Shown: positions 9,619-22,362, counted from the first letter of the stretch. The stretch: DNA of 64,000 bases from Grimontia hollisae CIP 101886 (GCF_000176515.1 NZ_ADAQ01000008.1:1-64000), one strand, 5' to 3'. Made by a program: numbers and translations. Notes: generated by a model not told the origin, from the letters alone.

Positions 9619-9873
9619 TTACAGGCGTGCTTTCTCAACTACGCGTACCAATGTGTGAGACTTAGTCTTCGACAGTGGACGGCACTCACGGATTTCAACG
9701 GTATCGCCTTCTGCGCACTCGTTGTTCTCATCGTGAACGTGCAGTTTAGTAGTCTGACGAACAAACTTACCGTAGATTGGGTGTTTAACAAAACGCTCAA
9801 TCGCAACAACGATAGATTTATCCATCTTGTCGCTCACTACACGACCTTGTTGAGTACGGATTTTGTCGCTCAT
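9619..9873 (-). CDS. rpsQ: 30S ribosomal protein S17
   Basis: 84 residues, OB-fold protein with [22 protein letters not shown] near the start (read across two shorter motifs: DKMDKSIVV and KHPIYGK). S17 is an early 16S-binding protein. It is the last gene of the S10 operon. The start ATG overlaps the rpmC stop by one base. Confidence 0.98.
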   Translation of the reverse strand: MSDKIRTQQGRVVSDKMDKSIVVAIERFVKHPIYGKFVRQTTKLHVHDENNECAEGDTVEIRECRPLSKTKSHTLVRVVEKARL

Positions 9874-10064
9874 TATGCGTTGCCCTTCTGGTTCAGAACG
9901 GTTTTAACACGTGCGATATCGCGACGAACGTTCTTCAGAGTGTGAGTTTGCTGAAGTTGACCAGTAGCCGCTTGCATGCGCAGGTTGAATTGCTCACGCA
10001 GCAGACCCAGCAGTTCTTCGTTCAGCTGCTCAACGCTCTTTTCGCGAAGTTCTTGTGCTTTCAT
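9873..10064 (-). CDS. rpmC: 50S ribosomal protein L29
   Basis: 63 residues, two-helix protein at the tunnel exit near the trigger-factor and SRP site. The start is the ATG at 10064 ([10 protein letters not shown]), matching the family, rather than the GTG one codon upstream. This ATG overlaps the rplP stop in TGATG, which suggests coupled translation. Confidence 0.97.
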   Translation of the reverse strand: MKAQELREKSVEQLNEELLGLLREQFNLRMQAATGQLQQTHTLKNVRRDIARVKTVLNQKGNA

Positions 10065-10474
10065 CACATCACCGCCTTAGTTACGAAAGTGGTTTTGATA
10101 GGTAGTTTACGAGAAGCCAGCTCAAATGCTTCGCGAGCAAGGCTTTCAGAAACACCATCCATCTCGTACAGGACTTTACCTGGTTGGATTTGTGCAACCC
10201 AGTAGCTCACAGAACCCTTACCTTTACCCTGACGAACTTCCAGTGGTTTGGTAGTGATTGGCTTGTCTGGGAACACACGGATCCAGATTTGACCCTGACG
10301 CTTGATGTGACGAGTCATAGCACGACGTGCAGCTTCGATCTGACGTGCAGTGATACGACCACGACCAACAGCTTTCAGGCCGAAGGTACCGAAGCTTATG
10401 TCAGTACCTGCAGCAAGACCGCGGTTACGACCCTTATGCGTCTTGCGGAACTTAGTACGTTTTGGTTGAAGCAT
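10064..10474 (-). CDS. rplP: 50S ribosomal protein L16
   Basis: 136 residues starting [20 protein letters not shown]16 organises the A-site/P-site region of 23S rRNA and is essential for peptidyl-transferase activity. The segment [14 protein letters not shown] contains the Arg that is hydroxylated by YcfD in E. coli. It ends in TGATG with rpmC. Confidence 0.98.
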   Translation of the reverse strand: MLQPKRTKFRKTHKGRNRGLAAGTDISFGTFGLKAVGRGRITARQIEAARRAMTRHIKRQGQIWIRVFPDKPITTKPLEVRQGKGKGSVSYWVAQIQPGKVLYEMDGVSESLAREAFELASRKLPIKTTFVTKAVM

Positions 10475-10485
10475 CGATAGACTCC

Positions 10486-11175
10486 TTACTTACGGCCTTT
10501 ACGCTGCTTCTTAGGCTTCTCAGCCTGAGGCTCTGCTACTGGCATACCGCCCAGAACTTCGCCTTTGAAGATCCAAACTTTGATACCAATTACACCGTAA
10601 GTGGTGTGAGCCGAAGAAGTTGCGTAATCAATGTCAGCACGAAGTGTGTGCAGTGGCACACGACCTTCACGGTACCATTCGGTACGAGCGATTTCAGCAC
10701 CGCCAAGACGGCCGCTTACTTCCACTTTGATACCCTTGGCACCCAGACGCATTGCGTTCTGTACCGCGCGTTTCATAGCACGGCGGAACATTACACGACG
10801 CTCTAGCTGAGACGCGATGCTGTCACCAACCAGTTGTGCGTCAAGCTCAGGCTTGCGTACTTCTGCGATGTTGATTTGAGCAGGAACACCTGCCAGTTGT
10901 GCAACGCGAGCGCGCAGTTTTTCTACGTCTTCGCCTTTCTTACCGATAACAACACCTGGACGAGCGGTGTGGATAGTCACACGGATGCTCTTCGCAGGAC
11001 GTTCGATAACGATACGAGAAACAGACGCTTTAGACAGTTCTTTAGTCAAGAACTGACGTACCTTGAAGTCGCCGTCTAGGTTATCAGCGAAATCTTGGCT
11101 GTTAGCAAACCAAGTGGAATTCCATGGCTTACAGATGCCAAGACGAATACCATTAGGATGTACTTTTTGACCCAT
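10486..11175 (-). CDS. rpsC: 30S ribosomal protein S3
   Basis: 229 residues, starting [20 protein letters not shown]-binding domain (about 40-110, with [14 protein letters not shown] as the GxxG loop) is followed by the C-terminal domain and a basic tail ([10 protein letters not shown]). S3 lines the mRNA entry tunnel with S4 and S5 and has helicase function. Confidence 0.98.
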   Translation of the reverse strand: MGQKVHPNGIRLGICKPWNSTWFANSQDFADNLDGDFKVRQFLTKELSKASVSRIVIERPAKSIRVTIHTARPGVVIGKKGEDVEKLRARVAQLAGVPAQINIAEVRKPELDAQLVGDSIASQLERRVMFRRAMKRAVQNAMRLGAKGIKVEVSGRLGGAEIARTEWYREGRVPLHTLRADIDYATSSAHTTYGVIGIKVWIFKGEVLGGMPVAEPQAEKPKKQRKGRK

Positions 11176-11194
11176 TGCTTTCTCTCCTCGTCTC

Positions 11195-11527
11195 TTAGCG
11201 GTCTGCTACAACAACAGTGATGTGGCTAGAACGCTTCAAGATGCGATCGGCACGGCCTTTTGCACGAGGCATGATGCGCTTCATGACTGGGCCTTCATCA
11301 ACGAAGATTTTCGCGACAGACAGATCATCGATGTCTGCGCCTTCGTTATGCTCAGCGTTTGCAATTGCAGACTCCAGCACCTTCTTGATCAGAGTTGCAG
11401 CTTTTTTATCGCTGAAAGTCAGGATCTCGATTGCTTGTGCAACGTTTTTACCGCGCACTTGGTCTGCTACCAAACGTGCTTTCTGAGGCGAAATACGAGC
11501 AAAGCGATGTTTAGCAATAGCTTCCAT
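11195..11527 (-). CDS. rplV: 50S ribosomal protein L22
   Basis: 110 residues. The extended beta-hairpin with [18 protein letters not shown] (about 79-96) projects into the exit tunnel, where it helps regulate nascent chains and is the site of macrolide resistance changes. No deletion in the hairpin is visible. Confidence 0.98.
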   Translation of the reverse strand: MEAIAKHRFARISPQKARLVADQVRGKNVAQAIEILTFSDKKAATLIKKVLESAIANAEHNEGADIDDLSVAKIFVDEGPVMKRIMPRAKGRADRILKRSSHITVVVADR

Positions 11528-11538
11528 ATCTTAACTCC

Positions 11539-11820
<282 letters not shown>

Positions 11821-11837
11821 TTATCCTCTGATATAAA

Positions 11838-12662
11838 TTACTTGTTACGACGACGTACGATGTACTTGTCGGTACGTTTGTTCTTGCGGGTCTTGAAGCC
11901 TTTAGTTGGCATACCCCAAGGAGATACTGGGTGACGACCGCCCGAAGTACGACCTTCACCACCACCGTGTGGGTGATCCACTGGGTTCATTGCAACACCA
12001 CGTACTGTTGGACGAACGCCCTTCCAGCGAGTCGCACCTGCTTTACCCAGTTCACGCAGCATGTGCTCTGCGTTACCCACTTCACCGATGGTCGCACGAC
12101 CTTCAGAAAGAACTTTACGCATCTCACCAGAACGCAGACGAATCGTCACGTATGCGCCATCGCGAGCTACGATTTGTGCGTATGCACCTGCTGAACGAGC
12201 CAGCTGTGCACCCTTGCCAGGCTTCAGTTCAACGTTGTGAACAGTAGAACCAACTGGGATATTGCGCATTGGTAGGGTGTTACCTACTTTGATCGCAGCA
12301 TCTGAACCAGATTGGATCTGGTCGCCAGCTTTCAGGCCTTTAGGTGCAATGATGTAACGACGCTCGCCGTCTGCGTACAGAACCAGTGCGATGTTCGCGC
12401 TACGGTTTGGATCGTATTCTAGACGCTCAACTTTCGCTGGGATGCCGTCTTTAGTACGTTTGAAGTCAATTACACGGTAGTGTTGCTTATGACCACCACC
12501 GATGTGACGTACAGTGATACGACCGTTGTTGTTGCGGCCACCAGTCTTCTGGTTTTTCTCCAGAAGCGGCGCGTAAGGCTTACCTTTGTACAGGTCAGCG
12601 TTAACAACTTTAACAACGTGACGACGACCCGGTGAAGTAGGCTTACATTTAACAATTGCCAT
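11838..12662 (-). CDS. rplB: 50S ribosomal protein L2
   Basis: 274 residues starting [20 protein letters not shown]2 is required for subunit association and peptidyl transfer. The C-terminal [20 protein letters not shown] contains the His loop long implicated in catalysis. It is the largest L protein of the S10 operon, 19 bases after rplW. Confidence 0.98.
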   Translation of the reverse strand: MAIVKCKPTSPGRRHVVKVVNADLYKGKPYAPLLEKNQKTGGRNNNGRITVRHIGGGHKQHYRVIDFKRTKDGIPAKVERLEYDPNRSANIALVLYADGERRYIIAPKGLKAGDQIQSGSDAAIKVGNTLPMRNIPVGSTVHNVELKPGKGAQLARSAGAYAQIVARDGAYVTIRLRSGEMRKVLSEGRATIGEVGNAEHMLRELGKAGATRWKGVRPTVRGVAMNPVDHPHGGGEGRTSGGRHPVSPWGMPTKGFKTRKNKRTDKYIVRRRNK

Positions 12663-12681
12663 TTTCTGTTACTCCTCCGTC

Positions 12682-12984
12682 TTACTCAGCGCCGCCAGCG
12701 AAGTCGATGTCTTGACCTTCTTTCAAGATAACGTACGCTTTTTTCACGTCAGAACGACGGCCTTGGCGCATACCTTGACGTTTGGTCTTACCCTTAGTGA
12801 TAAGAGTATTTACAGACTTAACTTCAACTTCGAACAGTTTTTCAACTGCCGCTTTGATCTCTTTCTTGGTTGCATCCATCGCTACTTTGAAAACGATAGT
12901 GTTCGCGTTTTCAGCAGCCATGGTTGCTTTTTCAGAGATGTGCGGAGCACGTAGAACTTTCAGGATACGCTCTTCAGTGATCAT
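12682..12984 (-). CDS. rplW: 50S ribosomal protein L23
   Basis: 100 residues. L23 is the docking site of trigger factor and SRP at the tunnel exit, through the exposed Glu in the N-terminal part ([12 protein letters not shown]). The start ATG overlaps the rplD stop by four bases (ATGA), which suggests translational coupling. Confidence 0.98.
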   Translation of the reverse strand: MITEERILKVLRAPHISEKATMAAENANTIVFKVAMDATKKEIKAAVEKLFEVEVKSVNTLITKGKTKRQGMRQGRRSDVKKAYVILKEGQDIDFAGGAE

Positions 12985-13583
12985 CCCAGCATCTCCTCAA
13001 CTTGCTTAACTGCAGCTGCAGTCATAACTACTTTGTCGAAAGCGATCAGGCTAACTGGGTCGATGCCTGCTGCGTCACGAACGTCAACCTTGTACAGGTT
13101 ACGCGCTGCCAGGAACAGGTTTTCATCAACTTCTGCAGTTACGATCAGAGCTTCTGTCAGCTCAAGCTCTTTCAGCTTAGCGATCAGCTCTTTAGTTTTT
13201 GGTGCTGCTACTGAGAAGTTATCAACAACGATCAGACGCTCTTGACGAACCAGCTCAGACAAAATGCTCTTCAGAGCACCACGGTACATTTTCTTGTTAA
13301 CTTTCTGGCTGTGGTCCTGTGGACGAGCTGCGAAAGTTACACCACCCGAGCGCCAAATTGGGCTACGGATTGTACCTGCACGGGCGCGACCAGTACCCTT
13401 CTGACGCCATGGCTTAGCACCGCCACCTGATACGTCTGAACGGGTTTTCTGAGCACGAGTACCTTGACGGGCACCAGCTGCGTATGCAACGACTACCTGG
13501 TGAACCAGAGCTTCGTTGAACTCACGCCCGAAGGTAGTTTCGGAAACAGTTAGCGCATCAGCGCCTTTTACTACCAATTCCAT
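12981..13583 (-). CDS. rplD: 50S ribosomal protein L4, operon repressor
   Basis: 200 residues. A globular domain carries a long tunnel-lining loop (about 42-95: [20 protein letters not shown], then [10 protein letters not shown]). In enterics L4 also represses its own operon by stimulating termination in the S10 leader and blocking translation. The leader hairpins at 14605-14690 would be the target if the mechanism is conserved. Confidence 0.98.
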   Translation of the reverse strand: MELVVKGADALTVSETTFGREFNEALVHQVVVAYAAGARQGTRAQKTRSDVSGGGAKPWRQKGTGRARAGTIRSPIWRSGGVTFAARPQDHSQKVNKKMYRGALKSILSELVRQERLIVVDNFSVAAPKTKELIAKLKELELTEALIVTAEVDENLFLAARNLYKVDVRDAAGIDPVSLIAFDKVVMTAAAVKQVEEMLG

Positions 13584-13599
13584 TACTATCTCCTCGACG

Positions 13600-14229
13600 T
13601 TACGCTTTAACGGCTGGTTTAACGATCACGTTGCTGCCAGTCGCACCTGGTACTGCACCTTTGATAAGAAGCAGTTTGCGCTCAGCGTCAACACGTACGA
13701 TCTCAAGGTTCTGAGTAGTAACACGCTCAGCACCCATGTGACCTGCCATTTTCTTGCCTTTGAATACGCGACCTGGAGTCTGACATTGACCGATAGAGCC
13801 AGGAGCACGGTGAGACAAAGAGTTACCGTGGGTCATATCTTGGGTGCGGAAGTTCCAACGCTTAACCGCGCCTTGGAAGCCTTTACCTTTAGATGTGCCA
13901 GTAACGTCTACTTTTTTGATGTCAGCGAACAGATCGACATTCAGCTCAGCGCCTACTTCGAATTCTTCGCCGTTTTCCAGACGGAATTCCCACAGACCGC
14001 GACCAGCTTCAACACCTGCTTTCGCAAAGTGACCAGCTTCTGGCTTAGTGATACGGCTTGCTTTCTTAACGCCTGTAGTTACTTGGATAGCAGAGTAACC
14101 ATCAACTTCAGGAGTACGTACCTGAGTAACGCGGTTAGTTTCTACTTCTACAACGGTTACAGGGATAGATACGCCTTCTTCAGTGAAGATGCGAGTCATG
14201 CCCACTTTACGACCGACTAGACCAATCAT
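13600..14229 (-). CDS. rplC: 50S ribosomal protein L3
   Basis: 209 residues starting [16 protein letters not shown]3 is an early assembly protein. Its extension reaches the peptidyl-transferase centre. The segment [20 protein letters not shown] includes the Gln methylated by PrmB in E. coli (about residue 150). Gaps are 16 bases to rplD and 14 to rpsJ. Confidence 0.98.
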   Translation of the reverse strand: MIGLVGRKVGMTRIFTEEGVSIPVTVVEVETNRVTQVRTPEVDGYSAIQVTTGVKKASRITKPEAGHFAKAGVEAGRGLWEFRLENGEEFEVGAELNVDLFADIKKVDVTGTSKGKGFQGAVKRWNFRTQDMTHGNSLSHRAPGSIGQCQTPGRVFKGKKMAGHMGAERVTTQNLEIVRVDAERKLLLIKGAVPGATGSNVIVKPAVKA

Positions 14230-14243
14230 TATTAACTCCCCTC

Positions 14244-14697
<454 letters not shown>

Positions 14698-14703
14698 AAG
14701 CGG

Positions 14704-14731
14704 AGTGTACATTACCGACCTCATCAGACAA
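14704..14731 (-). promoter_or_regulatory. S10 operon promoter, proximal candidate
   Basis: On the minus strand, -35 TTGTCT (14726-14731), a 16 bp spacer and -10 TACACT (14704-14709). Transcription would start near 14697 and give a leader of about 140 bases, close to the enteric S10 leader. The match to consensus is moderate. Confidence 0.45.
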
Positions 14732-14813
14732 TGTCTATAGCGATGGGTCTTCCTCCTGTGCTCATTGGTTCACAACTGCGCGTGTGAAACGAATTGTTTC
14801 GGCAGTGCGGGGC

Positions 14814-14841
14814 ATTATACAGATCACAAATCCGTTTGCAA
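14814..14841 (-). promoter_or_regulatory. S10 operon promoter, distal candidate
   Basis: On the minus strand, -35 TTGCAA (14836-14841), a 16 bp spacer and a perfect -10 TATAAT (14814-14819), then a GC-rich discriminator GCCCCGC. The architecture is like the rrn P1 promoter at 590-617 and suggests growth-rate control. A hairpin GAAAC-GAATT-GTTTC (14786-14800) follows in the transcript. Confidence 0.7.
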
Positions 14842-14946
14842 GTGCGGTTTAAAAAATAATCAGGAAGATTACCGTGCGATTTGTCGCTAGGCAGAAAGAT
14901 AGAGAAAACAACTGAAAGTTAACCCCATGCCCTTTTTACACCGGGT

Positions 14947-15429
14947 TTAGGTGTCGTCGCATTCTATGATTTGTGCTTGGTTGTAATTTTGGATACCGAC
15001 TTTCTCAATAAGGCCGAGTTGAGTTTCAAGCCAATCCACATGCTCTTCTTCATCTTCAAGAATGTCCCGAAACAGGTCACGCGATACATAGTCACGTACA
15101 CTTTCAGCATATTCGATGGCATCACGCAGATCGGGGATAGCATCCATCTCTAACGCTAAATCACATTCCAGCATTTCTTGTGTGTCTTCTCCAATACGTA
15201 ACTTTCCCAAATCCTGAAGATTCGGGATCCCCTCTAAAAAGAGGATACGTTCAATCAAGTCATCCGCATGTTTCATCTCATCGATTGACTCTTGGTACTC
15301 TTTCTCTGCAATGACGCTTAAGCCCCAATCTTTATACATACGGGCATGCAGGAAATACTGATTAATGGCAATCAGTTCGTTGGCTAGAATGTTGTTGAGA
15401 TGTTGGATGATTTTAAGATCGGCTTTCAT
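14947..15429 (-). CDS. bfr: bacterioferritin
   Basis: 160-residue iron-storage subunit forming a 24-mer shell that oxidises Fe(II) and stores it. All ferroxidase ligands are visible: Glu18, Glu51, His54, Glu94, Glu127 and His130. Met52, the haem ligand between subunits, is also present. The start was set at MKADLKI (15429), with AGGAG 8 bases upstream, instead of an upstream in-frame start. It lies 79 bases downstream of bfd, on the same strand. Confidence 0.96.
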   Translation of the reverse strand: MKADLKIIQHLNNILANELIAINQYFLHARMYKDWGLSVIAEKEYQESIDEMKHADDLIERILFLEGIPNLQDLGKLRIGEDTQEMLECDLALEMDAIPDLRDAIEYAESVRDYVSRDLFRDILEDEEEHVDWLETQLGLIEKVGIQNYNQAQIIECDDT

Positions 15430-15508
15430 CAGGCGCACTCCTTTACTCGGCATCTATTAAACATAGAACCGCGCAGCGGCCTGTCAATGCTAAATACATG
15501 TTACAAAT

Positions 15509-15700
15509 TCAGCATGCCTGCTTATACAGTGAATTGGCTGTGGCTTCTTGCAAAAGCTCTTTAGTTGGACGAATGCATTTACCACACTGTGAGCCCAATG
15601 GGGTCATTTTACGAATTCCACGAATATCAGTCACACCCTGATCGTAAGCAAGCTTCTTGATCACTTTGTCAGAAATTCCATGGCAAAGGCAAACATACAT
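15509..15700 (-). CDS. bfd: bacterioferritin-associated ferredoxin
   Basis: 63-residue [2Fe-2S] protein. Four cysteines, Cys4, Cys6, Cys39 and Cys42 (YVCLCHG and GSQCGKC), bind the cluster. Bfd reduces the mineral core of bacterioferritin so that iron can be released when it is scarce. The start is the ATG at 15700, as in E. coli; 25 codons further upstream are open but not conserved. It precedes bfr on the same strand, forming a store/release pair. Confidence 0.95.
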   Translation of the reverse strand: MYVCLCHGISDKVIKKLAYDQGVTDIRGIRKMTPLGSQCGKCIRPTKELLQEATANSLYKQAC

Positions 15701-15741
15701 TTTGTTTTTCTCGTAACATGAATCTAACAATAAATATAAAC

Positions 15742-15760
15742 AATAATGGTTCGTATTTCT
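15742..15760 (-). promoter_or_regulatory. weak Fur-like site upstream of bfd
   Basis: The minus strand here matches 11 of 19 positions of the Fur consensus by manual alignment (AAT, AA and CATTAT retained). It lies about 45-60 bases before the bfd start, in an A/T-rich promoter-like region. Iron repression of bfd is known in other bacteria. The match is near noise level. Confidence 0.3.
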
Positions 15761-15841
15761 AATTAATTTGTCCAATTAATGTTCTTTTTCTGAACGGGAA
15801 AAGGCAATTAAAAGGAATGGTGTTTTCATCGCTCTAAACGT

Positions 15842-15866
15842 AAAAAAGGACGCCGAGGCGTCCTTT
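15842..15866 (-). terminator. terminator after tuf
   Basis: On the minus strand, a 7 bp GC-rich stem GGACGCC / GGCGTCC with a two-base loop is followed by TTTTTT. It lies 29 bases after the tuf stop and ends the str operon transcript. Confidence 0.93.
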
Positions 15867-15894
15867 CTCTGACATTGTGCTGTCAACGCTAAAA

Positions 15895-17079
15895 TTAAGC
15901 GATGATCTTAGCAACAACACCTGCACCAACGGTACGGCCACCTTCACGGATTGCGAAGCGCAGACCTTCGTCCATTGCGATTGGCGCGATCAGCTCAACG
16001 ATCATCTTGATGTTGTCGCCTGGCATTACCATCTCAACGCCTTCTGGCAGTTCGATAGTACCGGTCACGTCAGTTGTACGGAAGTAGAACTGTGGACGGT
16101 AGCCTTTGAAGAACGGAGTATGACGGCCGCCTTCGTCTTTAGACAGAACGTATACTTCTGATTCGAACTTGGTGTGAGGAGTGATAGAACCTGGTTTCGC
16201 CAGTACTTGACCACGCTCAACTTCGTCACGCTTGGTACCACGCAGCAGAACACCTACGTTCTCACCTGCACGGCCTTCGTCCAGAAGCTTACGGAACATT
16301 TCAACACCGGTACAAGTGGTCTTGGTAGTCTCACGGATACCAATGATTTCAACTTCGTCACCGACAGTGATAACACCTTGCTCAACACGACCAGTTACAA
16401 CTGTACCACGGCCTTGGATTGAGAAGACGTCTTCGATTGGCAGGATGAATGGCTTGTCGATCGCACGCTCTGGCTCTGGAATGTAAGAATCCAGCGCTTC
16501 TGCCAGTTCGATGATCTTCGCTTCCCACTCAGCTTCACCGTTCAGTGCACCCAGTGCAGAACCGCGAATAACTGGGCAGTCGTCGCCTGGGAAGTCGTAC
16601 TCAGACAGCAGCTCACGCACTTCCATCTCTACCAGTTCCAGCAGCTCTTCGTCGTCAACCATGTCACACTTGTTCATGAAAACAAGGATGTATGGAATAC
16701 CTACCTGGCGACCCAGCAGGATGTGCTCACGAGTTTGTGGCATTGGACCGTCAGTTGCCGCAACAACCAGGATACCACCGTCCATTTGCGCAGCACCGGT
16801 GATCATGTTCTTCACATAGTCAGCGTGTCCTGGGCAGTCTACGTGCGCGTAGTGACGTGAAGGAGTATCGTACTCTACGTGTGAAGTAGAGATAGTAATA
16901 CCACGCTCACGCTCTTCTGGTGCGTTGTCGATAGATGCGAAGTCACGCGCTGCACCGCCGTAGTTTTTCGCCAGTACAGTACAGATTGCTGCGGTCAGAG
17001 TAGTTTTACCGTGGTCAACGTGGCCGATAGTACCAACGTTAACGTGCGGTTTCGTACGTTCAAATTTTTCTTTAGACAC
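15895..17079 (-). CDS. tuf: elongation factor Tu
   Basis: 394 residues, the same length as E. coli EF-Tu, delivering aminoacyl-tRNA to the ribosome with GTP. The GTPase boxes are complete: GHVDHGKT (P loop, about 19-26), RERGITI (switch I), DCPGHADY (switch II) and NKCD. Domains 2 and 3 follow, ending [11 protein letters not shown]. The start is GTG at 17077-17079, with AGGAAGGA upstream; the open frame continues 22 codons further but lacks similarity. Last gene of the str operon, 104 bases after fusA. A second tuf copy may exist elsewhere. Confidence 0.98.
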   Translation of the reverse strand: MSKEKFERTKPHVNVGTIGHVDHGKTTLTAAICTVLAKNYGGAARDFASIDNAPEERERGITISTSHVEYDTPSRHYAHVDCPGHADYVKNMITGAAQMDGGILVVAATDGPMPQTREHILLGRQVGIPYILVFMNKCDMVDDEELLELVEMEVRELLSEYDFPGDDCPVIRGSALGALNGEAEWEAKIIELAEALDSYIPEPERAIDKPFILPIEDVFSIQGRGTVVTGRVEQGVITVGDEVEIIGIRETTKTTCTGVEMFRKLLDEGRAGENVGVLLRGTKRDEVERGQVLAKPGSITPHTKFESEVYVLSKDEGGRHTPFFKGYRPQFYFRTTDVTGTIELPEGVEMVMPGDNIKMIVELIAPIAMDEGLRFAIREGGRTVGAGVVAKIIA

Positions 17080-17183
17080 GATCGTGTTCCTTCCTAGTTG
17101 TGAGCCGCACCCACCGTCGTGAGTGCGATCAGAAGTTTTTATCAATGCGGGCCAATAATGCCAGCATTAAAACCGCCTATCAA

Positions 17184-19280
17184 TCAAGAACGCTCTGCGA
17201 TGATTGAATCAGCGATGTTCTTTGGAACTTCAGCGTATTCACTGAACTCCATAGAGTAAGATGCGCGGCCCTGAGTCGCTGAACGCAAGTCAGTTGCGTA
17301 ACCAAACATCTCAGCCAGTGGGACCTGTGCGCGAATGATCTTCAAGCCAGCTGGACCTTCATCCATACCACCAATCAGACCACGGCGACGGTTCAGATCA
17401 CCGACTACGTCACCCATCCAGTCTTCTGGCGTGGTGACTTCCACTTTCATCATGGGCTCAAGAATGACAGGTTGTGCTTCAAGCGCACCTTTCTTGAACG
17501 CCATCGATGCAGCGATCTTAAACGCCATTTCGTTGGAGTCAACATCGTGGTAAGAGCCATCAAACAGGGTCGCTTTTACATCAAGTACTGGGTAGCCAGC
17601 CAATACACCGCTACTCATTTGTTCTTCAACGCCCTTACTGACAGCACCGATGTATTCCTTCGGTACCACACCACCAACGATTTCATCTACGAAAACAAAG
17701 CCCTCACCTGGCTCAGATGGCTCCAGTTTCAGCCATACATGACCGTACTGACCACGGCCACCAGACTGTTTGATAAACTTGCCTTCGACTTCAGTCTTAC
17801 CACGGATGGTTTCGCGGTACGCCACTTGTGGCTTACCTACATTACATTCAACGCTGAACTCACGACGCATACGGTCTACGATGATGTCGAGGTGAAGCTC
17901 GCCCATACCGGAAATCAGGGTCTGGCCTGACTCATCATCGGTTTCAACGCGGAATGATGGATCTTCTGCTGCCAGTTTACCCAGCGCAATACCCATTTTT
18001 TCCTGGTCAGCTTTAGAGCGTGGCTCTACGGCGATCTGAATGACCGGCTCAGGGAAGTCCATACGCTCAAGGATCACCTTAGCGTCTTGTGCACACAGAG
18101 TGTCTCCCGTTGTGACATCTTTCAGACCAATGGCCGCAGCGATATCACCTGCACGAATCTCTTTGATTTCTTCACGCTTGTTCGCATGCATCTGTACGAT
18201 TCGGCCAAAGCGCTCACGCTTTTGCTTCACTGAGTTGTATACAGTATCGCCCGTGTTCACCACGCCTGAGTAAACACGCAGGAATGTCAGGCTACCCACG
18301 AATGGGTCAGTAGCAATTTTGAATGCCAGCGCAGAAAACGGTTCGTTGTCATCAGAATGACGTTCGATCTCGTTACCGTCTTCGTCTTCACCTTTGATCG
18401 CTTTCACATCAACAGGGGAAGGAAGGAACTCAATCACAGCATCCAGTACTGCCTGCACACCTTTGTTCTTAAATGCCGACCCACAGGTCGCCAGCACGAT
18501 TTCGTTATTCAGTGTACGTTCACGCAGAGCTTGCTTGATTTCGGCTTCGGTCAGTTCAACACCTTCTAGGTACTTGTCCATCAGCTCTTCATTTGCCTCA
18601 GCTGCGGCTTCTACCAGATTCTGGTGCCACTCTTCAGCCAGCTCTTGCATGTCTGCCGGGATGTCTTCATAGGTGAAGCTCATGCCCTGATCAGCTTCGC
18701 TCCAGTTAATCGCCTTCATCTTGATAAGGTCGATAACGCCGCGGAAGTTTTCTTCAGCACCGATATTCAGGTGAATCGGCACTGGGGTTGCGCCCAGTCG
18801 AACTTTAATTTGTTCAACCACACGCAGAAAATCTGCACCTGCCCGGTCCATCTTGTTGACGAACACGATACGGGGAACTTCATATTTGTCAGCCTGGCGC
18901 CAAACGGTCTCAGACTGAGGTTCAACACCGGAAGAACCACAGAATACAACTACGGCACCATCCAATACGCGCAGAGAACGCTCTACCTCAATGGTAAAGT
19001 CAACGTGTCCTGGGGTATCAATGATGTTGATGCGGTGCTCAGGGAATTGTGCATCCATACCGCGCCAGAAAGTTGTAGTCGCAGCGGAGGTGATGGTGAT
19101 ACCACGCTCTTGCTCCTGCTCCATCCAGTCCATGGTTGCCGCACCATCGTGCACTTCACCAATTTTGTGGGAAAGACCGGTATAAAACAGGATACGCTCT
19201 GTTGTTGTAGTTTTACCTGCGTCTACGTGCGCACAAATACCGATGTTACGGTAGCGCTCAATAGGGGTTTTACGAGCCAC
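17184..19280 (-). CDS. fusA: elongation factor G
   Basis: 698 residues. EF-G catalyses translocation and, with RRF, ribosome recycling. G-domain motifs are AHVDAGKTT (about 18-26), [15 protein letters not shown] and NKMD. Domain IV, with the tip sequence [10 protein letters not shown], is intact. The length matches the E. coli canonical form (704), so this is the housekeeping EF-G. It is 72 bases after rpsG. Confidence 0.98.
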   Translation of the reverse strand: MARKTPIERYRNIGICAHVDAGKTTTTERILFYTGLSHKIGEVHDGAATMDWMEQEQERGITITSAATTTFWRGMDAQFPEHRINIIDTPGHVDFTIEVERSLRVLDGAVVVFCGSSGVEPQSETVWRQADKYEVPRIVFVNKMDRAGADFLRVVEQIKVRLGATPVPIHLNIGAEENFRGVIDLIKMKAINWSEADQGMSFTYEDIPADMQELAEEWHQNLVEAAAEANEELMDKYLEGVELTEAEIKQALRERTLNNEIVLATCGSAFKNKGVQAVLDAVIEFLPSPVDVKAIKGEDEDGNEIERHSDDNEPFSALAFKIATDPFVGSLTFLRVYSGVVNTGDTVYNSVKQKRERFGRIVQMHANKREEIKEIRAGDIAAAIGLKDVTTGDTLCAQDAKVILERMDFPEPVIQIAVEPRSKADQEKMGIALGKLAAEDPSFRVETDDESGQTLISGMGELHLDIIVDRMRREFSVECNVGKPQVAYRETIRGKTEVEGKFIKQSGGRGQYGHVWLKLEPSEPGEGFVFVDEIVGGVVPKEYIGAVSKGVEEQMSSGVLAGYPVLDVKATLFDGSYHDVDSNEMAFKIAASMAFKKGALEAQPVILEPMMKVEVTTPEDWMGDVVGDLNRRRGLIGGMDEGPAGLKIIRAQVPLAEMFGYATDLRSATQGRASYSMEFSEYAEVPKNIADSIIAERS

Positions 19281-19352
19281 AGTAGTATCCTCTTACTAAG
19301 GGTATCCTTAGAGTGTGGTTTAGGCGCGACCGGAGCCGCGCCCAAAAAGGTA

Positions 19353-19844
<492 letters not shown>

Positions 19845-19921
19845 TCAGGTTTTATCCAAAACTTTTCAGTTTTTTCAAAATTACAAATTAATTAGTGTTT
19901 GGCCTTACTTAACGGATTCCA

Positions 19922-20394
<473 letters not shown>

Positions 20395-20475
20395 GATTTA
20401 TACAACGATCTTTCCCCTGAACGTTTTATAACCGCCGCATTCCCAAGCCTTTACGCTAGTCGAAAACAGGCCTTT

Positions 20476-20766
20476 TCACCATGTCATTTGCGTGACATTC
20501 CGGACGGTAAGCTCAACAAACCCTTCCATATCAACAAGTTCAAATTGTGACGCGATCTGCGATCCGATCCCACGGGCTACGAGGTCCTCTTTCAGTACAT
20601 AAATACGGCGTCCGGACGAAATCAGGCGCTCTTGCCACTCTCCGCCACAAACGGCCGCGATAACGGCATCTTCTAACAGCAGGATCTCACTGTGTTTTTC
20701 CGAATATCGCAGACAATGCCCCAGAGCTGAGGAGGTATACGGTGAGGTTTTTACAATATGAAGCAT
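20476..20766 (-). CDS. tusB: sulfur relay protein TusB
   Basis: 96 residues, DsrH family. TusB joins TusC and TusD in a complex that passes persulfide sulfur from TusA to TusE for 2-thiolation of the wobble uridine in tRNA. The start is the ATG at 20766 (MLHIVK, as in the family), with AAGGA upstream, rather than a TTG two codons earlier. It is nine bases after the tusC stop. The order yheO-tusD-tusC-tusB-rpsL is as in E. coli. Confidence 0.92.
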   Translation of the reverse strand: MLHIVKTSPYTSSALGHCLRYSEKHSEILLLEDAVIAAVCGGEWQERLISSGRRIYVLKEDLVARGIGSQIASQFELVDMEGFVELTVRNVTQMTW

Positions 20767-20775
20767 GGCCAATCC

Positions 20776-21132
20776 TTAAAATTGAAGCACCTTAGCACAC
20801 TGACTGAGGGAAGCCGCTATCGCTTGTGGCGACACTTTTTCAGCCTCAATAATCAGTGGCAGTGCATCTAGGCCACGTTCTTTGAGCGACTCGGCACAAA
20901 CATAGATCTCTTCCACATCACAAAGGGACAGCATTTTGAAGGTGGAAATATAGTCACGACAAAGGATGTCATCAGGCTGCTGGCCAGCAAGCAGTTGCAT
21001 CACGCCATCGCCGACAAAATAGAGCACCAAGTCTTCGCTGTAATTGGACGTTGCCAGGATCGCATCCAACCCTTCTCGTCCAGACGCGCAGCCATGAGGC
21101 GCGGAGGAAAAAACAAACCCCAGTTTTTTCAT
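20776..21132 (-). CDS. tusC: sulfur relay protein TusC
   Basis: 118 residues, DsrF/TusC family, starting MKKLGFVFSSAPHG. It is the middle subunit of the TusBCD heterohexamer. Like most TusC proteins it lacks the persulfide-carrying Cys of TusD. It lies eight bases after tusD, so translation is probably coupled. Confidence 0.93.
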   Translation of the reverse strand: MKKLGFVFSSAPHGCASGREGLDAILATSNYSEDLVLYFVGDGVMQLLAGQQPDDILCRDYISTFKMLSLCDVEEIYVCAESLKERGLDALPLIIEAEKVSPQAIAASLSQCAKVLQF

Positions 21133-21140
21133 ATCTCCCC

Positions 21141-21533
21141 CTAAAACTGGATAACGCGATCGGCGGTCAACAGCGCTTCAGAAAGTGCACCAAGGCCCGC
21201 CTGAGAAAAACCCTCAGCCATATTTGATGAAGGCAGCCCATGCTGGCTGGCTTCATCCTCACTGACTTGCCCACGGCGCAGCGCAGCGGCGACGCAGGTT
21301 TCCAGCTCAACACCGTGCTCATGGGCAAGGGATTGCCACGCGGCGACCAAATCAAACTCATCATTGGCAGGCACGGTCAGGGACGAGGCATTTGACACAC
21401 CGTCCTGATAGAAAAACACACGCGTTAACGTGTGTCCTTTCCCAATCAGCGCTCTGGCAAAACGGTACGCAGTCCGTGATGACTGGCGTCCGTAAACCGG
21501 GCCATTCACCACCAACACATATGTCAGACTCAT
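21141..21533 (-). CDS. tusD: sulfurtransferase TusD
   Basis: 130 residues, DsrE family. The sulfur-carrying Cys is Cys80 in [11 protein letters not shown] (Cys78 in E. coli TusD). It accepts sulfur from TusA and hands it to TusE, ending in s2U34 of Lys, Glu and Gln tRNAs. The start ATG overlaps the yheO stop (ATGA), which ties expression to the regulator upstream. Confidence 0.95.
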   Translation of the reverse strand: MSLTYVLVVNGPVYGRQSSRTAYRFARALIGKGHTLTRVFFYQDGVSNASSLTVPANDEFDLVAAWQSLAHEHGVELETCVAAALRRGQVSEDEASQHGLPSSNMAEGFSQAGLGALSEALLTADRVIQF

Positions 21534-22252
21534 TTTTCGCCGTCCTCACCTTTACGCTGACGGATATAGAGATACACCGTGTGCTTGGAGATATTGAGAC
21601 GGTCCGCCACCCGGTTGATGGCATCTTTGATATCGAAAATACCCTTATCAAAAAGCTCCATCACGATCTGGCGATTCTTGGTGTTGTTCGAGACCGACTT
21701 ATCCGCATTGATTTCTTCAATCGTACGTTCTACCGTTTGGTCTACCAATTCATCCACATCGCTGGCGAAGTTAACGCTAGACACCGCCTGCCGGGCTTCC
21801 TCCGTTGGCATAAACGCCTGCAAGACCTGGGAAAACGGCGCATCTAGGTTGATGTTAATACACAATAGGCCAATCACACGATTATCCGCATTTCGGATAG
21901 CCACCGTAATGGATTTCATCAGGGTGTTGCCCTTGGCACGGGTAAAGTAAGCGCGGGAAAAGTTACGTTCAGAGCCTTCAATATCACGCAGCATACGCAG
22001 CGCCAAATCCGTGATCGGCGAGCCGACCTGACGGCCTGTGTTTTCACCATTGGCAATTTTGATCGCGGAGGTATTCAGATCTTCCAGCGAGTGCAACACG
22101 ATTTCACAGTGCTGACCAATCAAGGCCGCCAGACCATCAACCACGGCCTCATAAGATTTCAGGATAACGCGGTCCGTGTCTGTGAAAGGATTACTCTCGA
22201 TAACGTCACTCTCGACGATTACGTCCGCACCAAAGCTGTCTGTCGATACCAC
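21530..22252 (-). CDS. yheO: YheO family transcriptional regulator
   Basis: 240 residues. The N-terminal PAS-like YheO domain (about 25-140, with [19 protein letters not shown]) is followed by a C-terminal helix-turn-helix (about 200-235, [20 protein letters not shown]). Ligand and targets are not known. Its four-base overlap with tusD suggests it is co-transcribed with the Tus genes. The start is GTG at 22252, with a poor ribosome binding site, so it could be shorter. Confidence 0.88.
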   Translation of the reverse strand: MVSTDSFGADVIVESDVIESNPFTDTDRVILKSYEAVVDGLAALIGQHCEIVLHSLEDLNTSAIKIANGENTGRQVGSPITDLALRMLRDIEGSERNFSRAYFTRAKGNTLMKSITVAIRNADNRVIGLLCININLDAPFSQVLQAFMPTEEARQAVSSVNFASDVDELVDQTVERTIEEINADKSVSNNTKNRQIVMELFDKGIFDIKDAINRVADRLNISKHTVYLYIRQRKGEDGEK

Positions 22253-22362
22253 AGGCTTATCTTCCTTATTATTGGATTTCGTTTACCGCGGGCAAAGATA
22301 AACGAAAGCTGCAAACTTTAAAATCTAGCAGTAAGTTTAACAGACTCGCTTCAAAAAGACGC

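Noticed and set aside
13516-14220. 234-codon plus-strand frame opposite rplC and rplD.
   Set aside because: Antisense shadow of ribosomal protein genes.
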